Positions 22,193 to 31,962 of a stretch of DNA of 64,000 nt are shown here, in pieces. Numbering within the stretch: position 1 is the first letter of the stretch; each line of letters begins with the position of its first letter. Source of the stretch: Phlyctochytrium arcticum (Eukaryota; Chytridiomycota; Chytridiomycetes; Chytridiales; Chytridiaceae). The notes under the pieces are model-generated. The model saw nothing but the letters and a program-made list of their open reading frames with translations, made no database searches and was not told where the DNA came from. The position numbers and the translations under genes are program-made. The stretch lies in the NCBI GenBank assembly GCA_025602905.1, contig JAHLKI010000004.1:248001-312000 (forward strand), read 5' to 3'.

Positions 22193-25100
22193 ATGTCGAT
22201 TTGGCGGAAGCCCATACCAGAAGCTATGCCAGGGCCAGAGGCCGCTGTTTCAAGCGAAATCAAGAAGGACCTATGCAATTCCTTAAAGTTAATTGGAGCA
22301 CCCGGAACATTTGCTGCTTTCAAGGACATACCCATATGCAGTATTGGCCCAGTCTCAGTCCGCGATGTCGGCATCATCCCTTTTCCACTAGGCGAAGACT
22401 ATGCCCGAAAATTAATCGACAAAGCTCGGTTGGCTCCTTTCGGAAAAGGTGCGGAGACCGTGGTGGACACGTCCATCCGCAACACTTGGGAGTTGGACGC
22501 CTCTCAACTTGATTTCACGGGTAATCAAAAATGGGTCAAAACCCTTAGTGCAGCAAGCGCATGGGTCGCCAAGGAACTCGCAATTTCCGGTGCCGTCAGA
22601 GTTGAACCGTACAAGATGCTAATTTACGAGGAGGGGGCGATGTTTAAACCTCATACCGAGTGAATAGAGAAACGGAAAGGATCATAATGGGCAACCGCTA
22701 ACAATGATCGACACATTTAGCACAGAGAAGATTCCCGGCATGTTTGGAACGCTAGTGATTGCCCTACCTTCGGGACACACGGGCGGCGATCTGTTTGTGA
22801 AACATCGCGGCGAAGGAATGGTATTCAAAACTTCAACCGCCCAACCATGCATGCTATGTTGGTACTCGGATGTGTCTCACGAGGTTTTACCCGTCACTTC
22901 AGGCTACCGCTGGGTGCTTACATTCAACCTTGCCACATCGGCCACCGTTCTGGGCCCATCCTTTGATCTGCCTCCTGGCCTGGACGATATACAAAAAGCA
23001 TTGAGAAAGTGGCTTGAATTTCGCAAGTGTGACGAATGGGATGGAAGTTTGTATAGTCCGTATTACATCCTTGAACACTCTTACACGGAGGCAAACATTT
23101 CGTTGAATGCGCTGAAGGGGGTTGATCGACTACGGATGCAGGCTTTGAAAAGAGCATGCGAAGCGGAAAATGTATCCCTTTATTTTGGAATCGTCGAAAA
23201 GTCAGAAACTGGCTCGTGCGAGGAGGATTATTATCCCAGCCGTTACAACCGTTATAACTATGACGACCCAAGTTGGCATGCATTCATCGAAGTTTATGAA
23301 TCAAACTACTCGGTACAGAAACTCGTAACCACCGACGGACAGCTGGTTCTTCAGAATGTTAATCCCCTTTGGGTTGACATAAGTGGGAGTAACAGTATGC
23401 AAAATTTTAAAAATCCATTGGATGGTTTCGCGCGTGGGGAAGAGGATTACTCTGGTTATACGGGAAATGAGGTTTGTCAATGCTTCATTGTGCCCTTTAC
23501 AAGCAAAATAATGTCTATCTTGTGAAGGGGGTAACAGCAACTCACTGGTACAGAGCGACGGTTCGTAACTTACACGCAAGTCACCAGGGCCGTCTCCACT
23601 AAAACTTGATTTACCTGTGCAGGTCGCCATTATTGTTCCCACCGACTTTGTAGATGCATTTTTGGAAACCATCGAAATTGAAGGCTATGAAGACGCACCT
23701 GACGAAATGCGGGACGCCCTCGAACTATGTGATGACGATGAAACCAGAGATCATGCCTTCAATACGGTTCACTGTCTTGCGAAAGCACTCTTTAACCCAA
23801 TGTTGCATAACCATTCGGATCTAGCGCTGGAAGTTTTGGAAGTTTCTTTGCGCCATCGGCAGTACCAGCTTTTTAACTGTATTATGAAATGGTTGTCGAA
23901 CGATGGAAAGTACAAAATTCCCGCCGTTACTATCTTTTCGATGGTCAAAAGAACTGTAACTGAGGGAGGATCTTTTGATTTACACGCATTAAGGACAGGT
24001 AACTTAAATTGGGGTTTCGCGCCTTTTATGCGTACACTACTGACATCAAGGAAGGTTACTCACAATGTGGATGAAATGTGATTGGGAGGAGCGGATGAAG
24101 CTTTTATCAGCCATCGCGCCTTTGCAAGAGAGAGAACCACAAATATGTGCTTGGATTACCACTGATGTATTCGCAGAGGTCATTAGAGCCTGTGAAGTTG
24201 GAAGAGCAACAGAGGCAGTCGGTACAAGTATCTCGACCTTGGTCACTCAGTACGAGAACATTAAGTGCTTCGAAAAAAGGTGGGGGACAGTTTCGCCGCG
24301 TGGTTGATTAGCGAGAGATCAATAACCACTTTACTCCCTTCGTCAGAATTGTTCCCTTGATTCAAGCAAAGGCTACCTATACTCCATTTGCAATGGCTGC
24401 AGTGTTAATCGTCATGCACCATACCACCCCAGACGGTTACAATCAAGAAGAATGCGTCAAGCTTTGCAAGCCGTTATTGAAGTTCATTATTGAGGCCATG
24501 GATGTCACCAGTCTCTGCAGCGATAGTTTGGCGACACCGCAGCATGCCTCAGATAAGGATGATCAGAAAATCATCTCTATCGCCATTTTGGTGGAATGTA
24601 TCGTTCAATGCCATCGATTGCAATGGGATGACCTCTCCACACTTATTTGCAACAAAATCGCCGAAAAGGCCAATATCATACCTTCTGTTCAGCTACGTGA
24701 TCTATGGATTCCATTCCTGCAAAGCCTAATCCCCGCCCTACTTGCTGAAAAGGTTCCACTTTCAACTCAAATGTATCGGCACCTGGGAGTCGCTCTTTTA
24801 GAAGCTTGCCTATACTTCTTTGTGGGTCAGGAGCCCAGTGGTCAAGCGAATTATCAGCAAAGTCCTGTTGGATGCAAATGTGCAGACTGTAACCTACTGG
24901 ATGCTTTTTTGAACTCCAATGAACGAGTGTGGCGGTTTCGAGCGGCTCAGCAGCGCCGGCAGCACCTAGAGCACCTCCTACGGCAGAAGGGAGCAGCTTG
25001 TTCGTTAGCCACTGACAAAATTGGAAGCCCGCAAACGCTTGTTGTTACAAAGGGTCTGGATGCAGGAACGAAGGCCAAGAATGCTTGGACCGATAGATTT

Positions 25101-25271
25101 AATGCTGCTTGGACATTGATCCGCAAATTCGATCAAGCACAGTTAAATGAACTACTCGGTGGGGAGTACGACAGATTGGTTAGCATGCGGGATTTGCGAT
25201 ACCGCCATGTGCCGACTCACAATGCAGAGGCTGATAGTAGTCCGCGCGGTGTCAAACGGAAGGAACTTTGA
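22193..25271 (+). CDS. 2OG-Fe(II) dioxygenase family protein, copy 1
   Basis: Large fungal protein with an N-terminal 2-oxoglutarate/Fe(II) oxygenase domain. Exons: 22193..22659, 22721..23471, 23528..23560 (33 nt), 23623..23998, 24051..24279, 24347..25271; 926 aa. The metal site HxD is created by splicing: exon 1 ends in KPHT plus two bases of Asp, exon 2 continues TEKIPGMFGTL (His154, Asp156). The distal His (~209, WYSDVSHEVLP) and 2OG-binding Arg (~219, SGYRWVLTFNLA) are present, so the active centre looks complete. The next conserved block, GVTATHWYRAT, is the micro-exon. The C-terminal half is helical, with a conserved GCKCADCNLLD motif and a basic end. Substrate unknown; such proteins are expanded in many fungi. 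It shares promoter and 3' flank similarity with copies 2 and 3. Confidence 0.85.
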
Positions 25272-25645
25272 TTGGTTGATGATGGTACGCTTCTGGACTT
25301 CCGCTGCTAAATAGTTGCAAAGTAGATAGAGTAGCTAGATGTATAGTATACTGGTTCCAGTACTGCTTCAGATAGTATGTGGTATGCAATATGAAACATG
25401 GATTTGATCGTAGTCATGAGTGTTTTCCAGAATCCAAACTATCGTAAAAGTCGTCTAGAATTGTGCGCAGTCTTCCCAATTGCCCGGCAGAGCTGATAAG
25501 GTTTCTAGACGAATGGTAGTAAGTTTGAACAACGGCCACTGCTCTATATGTCTGTGCTATCCAGGGGTACAGGTTGTGAGTTGGGATTTAACATATTGCA
25601 CTGATCAACCCTGGCACACATGCAGATACAATCCAAATGGACAGG
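25272..25645. other. 3' flank of copy 1, shared duplication flank
   Basis: The first ~170 bp match the 3' flanks of copies 2 and 3 (GTAGATAGAGTAGCTAGAT and following). On the minus strand 25440-25510 matches the end of an ankyrin-like remnant better preserved after copy 2. The rest is unlabelled spacer up to the retroelement boundary. Confidence 0.55.
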
Positions 25646-25934
25646 TATAACAGGACTCGGCTTAGGGGTTCAGTGTAGTGAGCAATCAAGCTCGGCTTGT
25701 CAGTATGTTACCTCTGGATACACATCGCGTACTCGTTCTAGTATTACCTGTAGACTTCCTATTGTTAGCCGTGACCGTTTTATTATTAGCTAGTCATAGT
25801 TTTAGTCCTAGTTCATTCCCCGCTATATAACTGTACGTCCTCGTATTCTTTAGCTTTACTTTACTCATAGTACTTTAGTCAACAAGTTATCGTATTGCTC
25901 ACTACACTGAACCCCTAAGCCGAGTCCTGTTATA
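25646..25934. repeat. LTR-like element with perfect 41-bp inverted ends
   Basis: 25646-25686 and 25894-25934 are exact reverse complements (41 nt, starting TATAACAGGACTCGGCTTAG), enclosing about 207 bp that contains a TATA motif (CGCTATATAACTG). The right end is followed by TGGTAGCACC, which looks like a tRNA primer-binding site. It therefore acts as the left LTR of the gag-bearing element, although TG..CA ends are not obvious and long inverted ends are unusual for an LTR. Confidence 0.75.
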
Positions 25935-27343
25935 TGGTAGCACCTCCCAAGGATCCTTTAACCACTGACACTCACTGAACCCACGGAACCACTGCACCCT
26001 GAACCCCTGAACTCACCTGTACCACGGAACCCACTGAAGTTTACCACGGCACCACGACCCACGGACCCACTGAACCCACGGAAGCACCTTGAACACACGG
26101 AAACACTGACCCAACGATACACAGAAAACCCGAAAACAAGATAATCAACATGGAAACCCACATTAATGAAATGACCGAAGAAGAAGCCAAAACTCAGCTC
26201 TTTCAAATTACTGAAGAACTCAATAAACTCAAGGCTATGCAAGAACCACAGATCAACACCCCGAACCCTGCAAAGGCAGATCATTTGATTAAGATTCTAA
26301 ATAACCGCCTGAAACCCTACCAAGGCCAACGCGATGCATCCCTCCTACGCACTTTCAGCAACAACATGGACGCATACTTTCGGGCTGCCGGATTAAGCGA
26401 GACGGATATGCTGGAACTGGCCATTGTTCACCTGGAACACCAAGCTGAAGTTTGGTGGCAACGACACTGCGGACACTTCCCCGAACACTCTGCAGACCGC
26501 ATTCGAACTTGGACCCAACTCAAGGAAGCCCTCTACCACGATTTCTGGCCCGTCAACACAACCTAGAATGCAAGAGACAAACTACACGAAACAAACTACA
26601 TCCGTTCAAGATTACCGAAACAAATTCGATGCTCTGGCACTGCAAATTCCACATCTTTCCCCCGACGAACAACTCGACCGATTTCTTCGTGGATTGAAAC
26701 CTTACCTGCAACGACAACTGGAAATGAGCGACCGCGTCTCGTCTTTCCAAGAAGTTGCAACCGAAGCTGACCGTCTGGATGTTATCGATTCAAGGCATCG
26801 AAACAACAACAAGCAAGAACGCTACGCGACCCCTTGATTCAAAGTTTTACCCAGCCCACCGCTATCGACGACGGAGGCATCCGCCCCATGGACTTGAATA
26901 CTATTACCGGAACCCAAGCCCCTCGCCTTTCCAAACTAACCGACCAAGAGCGTGAAATCTTGCGAAAGAAAGGCGCTTGCTTCAGATGTCGACAAACCGG
27001 CCACATGTCCGGCCAATGCCCTCTGAGAAATCTACGCCAGGGAAACGCGGAATCGACATAGGTGCACGTAGTCTCCCCGACCCTATGGACGATCTCCAAG
27101 ACTCACCCGCGACAACACTGGTATCACTCCCCGTTTTAACAACTTTGACTACTCGGACCCAGGACGACACACCCGATATTATACCCACACGTAACCTCCC
27201 GTCTCCACTTCCCGTTCAACCCACGACAAATCAACCCGAAATTAAACCTTATACACTGGACAAATTCAGTAGCGCGAAGCTCCCCGACCACGCATTACTC
27301 GAATTCAACGGCAACTTACTCGCTCATCACTCGCGCCCAATTA
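25935..27343 (+). mobile_element. Retrotransposon gag region, frame-broken
   Basis: Internal part of an LTR (Ty3/Gypsy-type) element. After a short low-complexity leader, a gag-like frame starts at 26150, preceded by repeats of CCCACGGAACCACTGA type between 25970 and 26130. It carries AELAI-like helical gag sequence (MDAYFRAAGLSETDMLELAI, WWQRHC). It stops at 26566 and gag similarity continues in a second frame (26570-26837: DQLDRFLRGLKPYL-like block). A CCHC zinc knuckle (CFRCRQTGHMSGQC) follows in a third frame near 26978. No protease, reverse transcriptase or integrase is present, so this is a truncated, non-autonomous or dead element. Inserted between dioxygenase copies 1 and 2. Confidence 0.8.
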
Positions 27344-27562
27344 CGATAACTTGTTGACTAAAGTACTATGAGTAAAGTAAAGCTAAAGAGTACGAGGGGA
27401 TGTCCGGAGGACGTACAGTTATATAGCGGGGAATGAACTAGGACTAAAACTATGACTAGCAAATAATAAAACGGTCACGGCTAACAATAGGAAGTCTACA
27501 GGTAATACTAGAACGAGTACGCGATGTGTATCCAGAGGTAACATACTGACAAGCCGAGCTTG
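27344..27562 (-). repeat. Second LTR arm, in inverted orientation
   Basis: This stretch is the reverse complement of 25687-25892 at high identity, with a ~13-bp extra segment (GGATGTCCGGAGG) near 27400 and a few substitutions. It lacks the 41-bp inverted ends of the left arm. A normal LTR pair would be in direct orientation, so the element has been rearranged or built from two insertions. Confidence 0.8.
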
Positions 27563-28233
27563 TCACAACAGGATGCACAAAAGGAATACCACTGGGAAAT
27601 CTTTGAAATACCAGGTATGATTGTTGGTAACGAACCCGCACTGGAGGTGATTGAACGACATGTGGGTGGTTGGCTTTAAAGCTACTTGGCAACGCTTGAA
27701 GAAGGAAGGGAAATCCCTCGCCAGTTCAAACCTGTCAGTAAGTGACAGGTCGCTTGGGCTCATTGTTGAAAACCGGTTGGCTGCAAGGGGACATATTGTA
27801 TAAAGACGGCCAAATCATACGGATTGATCATGCTCAATCAAGGGTGAATCACTGACGAAAAGGAACGTAGACTTGCCGAGGACGAGATTAAAGAGCTTAT
27901 GTATTTCTTCAAATTTCTTGGTTGGCTTTAGGCCTACCGATAATTAGAAATTTTGACCAGTTGGACTGTTTTGTTTGTAAATGCCTTAGAACGTTAGAAC
28001 GTGTACTCAAGGGGGCCGGATGGGGGCCTGGGGCTGGGCCTGGGGCGTGGGATTCCAAGGCGCGGTAAGTTCATTAGGCCAAATCGGCCGCAAATGAGCT
28101 TGCCCATTCAGTTCACAGCCACCGGTGACGCTGGTTGTCCGAGAAACTCCGCTGATCTGGCGCGCTGCAAGCCAGCTGCAAGCTCGAAATTTCTTCAAAA
28201 CCTGTTCTGAAAGATTCGCAAACTGAAGACAAC
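27563..28233. other. 5' flank of copy 2
   Basis: No intact gene. The distal part (about 27920-28233) resembles the upstream region of copy 3, with G/C-rich CCTGGGGC-type repeats and a shared block CACAGCCACCGGTGACG close to the ATG. That block is also recognisable before copy 1 near 22050. Around 27860-27900 the minus strand carries a trace of the ankyrin-like remnant (CTCGGCAAGTCT). Confidence 0.55.
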
Positions 28234-31200
28234 ATGACATTATCGCCAGAGCCCACTGAGCCCACCGATGCTAGTGAAATCAAGGAAAATTTATGCAACG
28301 CCCTGGATGTAATTCGAGCAGCGGGGTCCTTTGCTGCCTTTCAGACTATACCAAGCCTTGCCCCAGTCTCGGTCCGCGAAGTCGGCGTTGTCCCCTTCCC
28401 GTTAACGGAAGAATATGCCCATAAGTTAATTGACAAATCACGTTTGGCTCCATTCGGGAAAGGTGAGGAGACCATTGTGGACACGTCGGTCCGCAATACT
28501 TGGGAATTGGATGCGTCTCAGCTTGAATTTATGGGCAATCAAGAATGGATCAAAACAATTAGTGCAGCAAGCACTTGGGTCGCCGCGGAACTCGGAATCA
28601 CCAGTTCTGTCAAAGTGGAACCATACAAAATGCTAATTTACGAACCGGGAGCATTGTTTAAACCCCACACCGAGTACGCATAGACAGTGAAAGCTTGATA
28701 TATGAGCGCCCGCTAACATTTGTAAACACGTTCAGCACTGAGAAAATCCCTGGAATGTTTGGAACTCTCGTCATTTGTCTGCCATCGGAACACACTGGCG
28801 GTGATCTGGTAGTGAAACACCGCGGCGAAGCAAAGATTTTTCAAACATCAAGCATTCAGCCATGCATGCTATCTTGGTATTCCGATGTGTCCCATGAAGT
28901 TCTCCCTGTTACCTCAGGATATCGCTGGGTACTTACATTCAATCTTGCCACGTCGGAAACCGCCCACGCCCCATCCGTCGATCTCCCTGTAGGCTACTAT
29001 GAGTTACAGGACGCTTTGCAAAAATGGCTTGAGTTTCGCAAGAGTGACAAATGGGATGGCACATTGTACAGCCCATATTACATTCTAGAGCACTCTTATA
29101 CAGAGGCAAGCATTTCGTTGAATGCGCTGAAGGGTGATGATCGACTACGGATGCAGGCTTTGAAAAGAGCATGCGAAGCAACCAACGTGTCCCTCTATTT
29201 TGGAATCGTCGAGAAAGCAGAAACTGGCTCGTGCGAAAATTGCGACTCCGACGAAGACGACGAAGACGACGAAGAATACCAAAGTGACTCCGATGTCGAA
29301 GATGACAACGAGGACAACGATGGCAACGGTGACCGCGAGGCCCGATGGCATGAATTCGACGATATAATAGAAACAGAGTACTCGATTAAGAAAATCGTAA
29401 CCCCCGGTGGACAAGGACTTTTAACAAAAGTGAATTCATCCTGGAGCGACATCAGCGAGAATAACTCGATTCAGGATATCGACGATCCTTTTGAGGGCAC
29501 GGCGTGTGTGGGGAAATGATTACTCTGGCTTTACGGGAAATGCGGTTTGTAAATGATTCACCATGTCCATTTCAAGCGAACTAATGTACTTTATTGTGAA
29601 GGGAGTCACGGCGACTCACTGGTACCGAGCAACGGTCCGTAGCTTATACCCAAGTCAACATCCTCGTCTCTACTGACACTCGAATTTTCTGCACAGGTCG
29701 CCATTATAGTCCCGACCGGTGATGCGGATGCCTTCCTGGCAACCGCCGGAGTTCGTCGTTATACAGCACATGAAAATATGCGAACAGCCTTGACACAGTG
29801 TGCGAATGATGAGCGCACAGACCATGCGTTAAAGATGGCCCACTGTCTCGCAAGGATCCTCTGGTACCCAAATGTACATGGCCATTCAACTCTTGCACTG
29901 GAAGTATTGGAAATGTCTTTGCGCTATCGACAGTACCAGCTTTTCAATTGTGTTATGATGTGGTTCAACGGATTCTTCGAAGTTGCCCCCCTTGCTCAAT
30001 TGTTTTCGATGGTCAAGAGAGTTGTAGCCGAAGGATCATTTGACTTTAGACGAATCAAGGATAGGTACTGATTTAACTTATTTTTGCGCCGCACACTACT
30101 AACATCAGGGAAGGTTACTAAAAGCATGGATGAGATGTAAATGGGAACACCGGGCGGAGCTCATATTAGCGATTGCGCCCCTGCAAGAGCAACTACCAGA
30201 AATTCGTGCCTGGATTAGCGACGATTTATTTGAAGAGGTCATCAATGCCTGTGATGTCGGAAAAGCAACGGAAGCAGACGCTGCAGGTATCTCGACTTTA
30301 GTCATCCAGTACGAGAGCATCGAATACTTTAAGAAAAGGTAGGAGACAGTTCGGCCGGGCCTTTCAGTGGCGAGTGGTCAATAACCCCCATACCTCATTC
30401 GTCAGAATCGCTACAGTGATTCAAAAGCAGGCTAGCAACACTCCATTTGCTCTGGCTGCAATATTAGGCGTTATGCACCATGCCATAGCAGACGGTTTTA
30501 ATAGAGACGAATGCGTTGAGCTTTGCAAGCCGTTGCTCAAGTCCGTTATTGAGGCTCTGGATGTCGCCAAGCTCTGCAGCAATACTTTAACCCCGCCGCC
30601 AAAAGTTGTAAGCCATTTGAGACCGGCACCAACTACCAATGAGGAGCGAATAATTTCCACCACCATTTTGGTGGACTTTTTCGTGCAGTGCCATCAACTA
30701 AAATGGGAAGACTTGTCCGCGCTCCTTTGCCACAAAATCGCCGAAAAGGCTAACCTCATACCTTCTCCGCAGCTGCGTGATTTGTGGGCTCCATTTTTGC
30801 AAAGTTTGATTCCCGCTCTCGTTGCTGAGAAGGCTTCACTGGCAATCAAAAGTATCGGGAGCTGGGAGTAACTATCTTTGAAGCTTGGCTCAAGTCATGT
30901 GTGGGCCAAGAGCCCAGTGGTCGGCCTAATTATCAGCAAAAACTTATTGGCTGCAATTGCGAAGACTGCAATCTCCTGGATGTGTTTCTCAACGCTAATC
31001 AACAAGTCTGGCGCTTTAAAGCACTTAAGTGGCGCCGGCAACATCTCGAGGACCGCCTAAGAAAGGCACGAGCAGATTGCTCGCTGGCCACTGACACCCG
31101 CGGAAGTCCACAAACCCTTGTCGTCACAAAGGGTCTGGATAGAGGAACGAGAGCTAAGAATGCTTGGACCGAAAGGTTTAATGCTGCCTGGGCACTGATC

Positions 31201-31350
31201 AGCATGTTGGATCAAGCACAGCTAAACCAACTGCTTGGTGGCGAATACGACAGATTGGTGAGCATGCGACATTTGCGATACCCGCGTGCGTCGACTGAGA
31301 ATGCGCCGAGTGATGATAGTCCGCGCGGTGTCAAACGGAAGGAACTTTAA
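28234..31350 (+). pseudogene. 2OG-Fe(II) dioxygenase copy 2, two frameshifts
   Basis: Same gene structure as copies 1 and 3. Exon-equivalents are 28234..28673, 28736..29544, 29602..29634, 29697..30064, 30114..30338, 30406..31350. HxD (His145/Asp147, again split by the intron), distal His and Arg are intact. Two single-base changes break it. One is an extra base near 29505-29515, where copies 1 and 3 read on into YSGxTGNE; the frame stops at 29519. The other is a lost base near 30850, where the frame stops at 30871 while the homologous sequence (FEAWLK, VGQEPSGRP) continues in another frame. An acidic Asp/Glu run near 29245-29310 is also seen in weaker form in copy 3. Splice sites remain good, so decay is recent, or these are sequencing errors. 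Confidence 0.75.
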
Positions 31351-31385
31351 GTGGTCTGTGATGGTACGATTCTGGACTTCTGCTA

Positions 31386-31697
31386 CTAAGTAGTCGCAGA
31401 GTAGATAGAGTAGCTAGATTTATAGTATACTGTTTCCGGTACTGCTTCCATCTGTATGTAATATGAAACAATAATTCGATCGAATGCATGGGTGTTTTCT
31501 AGAAACCAAACTATCGCAGAAGCCGCCTTGTAGCTGAGGGCAATCTTCGCAAGTTCCCTTGCAGAGCCAATTAGCTTATAGAGACAATTGATTTGAGTCG
31601 TCAATTCAGGGCAAATATCGGATAAAACAAGCGGAGACTTGCCGAGGAAGAGACAGGTGAGCATGATTGGCGTTTTGCCTTCTGATGACAATTTCAT
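31386..31697 (-). pseudogene. Ankyrin-like remnant on the opposite strand
   Basis: Minus-strand open frame of about 100 codons beginning SSEGKTPIMLTCLFLGKSPL, which has the rhythm of an ankyrin repeat (G-TPLMLAC..G..), followed by helical sequence (LIGSARELAKIALSYKAASA). Weaker copies of the same stretch occur on the minus strand downstream of copy 1 (25440-25510) and upstream of copy 2 (near 27880). It therefore seems to be part of the duplicated block: the end of a neighbouring gene carried along. Probably not a functional gene. Confidence 0.4.
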
Positions 31698-31962
31698 ATA
31701 GTTGGACTGTTCTGTGCGGACATGCTTAACAACATATATATAAAGACTCAGATAGGGATCCGGGGATGTGCCGGCTATTGTGCCCTGGGGCCAGCCCCAG
31801 CTGGGGCCCTGGGGCCTGGGATTTCCGGGCGCGGTAACTTAATTTGCCATAAATGAGCTTGTTCATTGAGTTCACAGCCACCGGTGACGATGGTCGTCCC
31901 GCGGAGTTTGTCGGAGTTGAGGCCAGTTGAGGTGTGCGAACGATCCGCAAACTCAAGAAAAC
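31698..31962. promoter_or_regulatory. Upstream region of copy 3
   Basis: Contains a TATA-like run (ACATATATATAAAGAC, near 31731) and G/C-rich CCTGGGGCC repeats, then the shared CACAGCCACCGGTGACG block about 90 bp before the ATG. The same block precedes copy 2, so the duplication included promoter sequence. Confidence 0.45.

Noticed and set aside
22062..22512. Alternative frames over dioxygenase exon 1
   Set aside because: The +1 frame containing the conserved family motifs is clear; these are shadows.
25960..26140. CCACTGAACCCACGG-type repeats as a possible CRISPR array
   Set aside because: Irregular spacing, no spacers, eukaryotic context; simple low-complexity leader of the retroelement.
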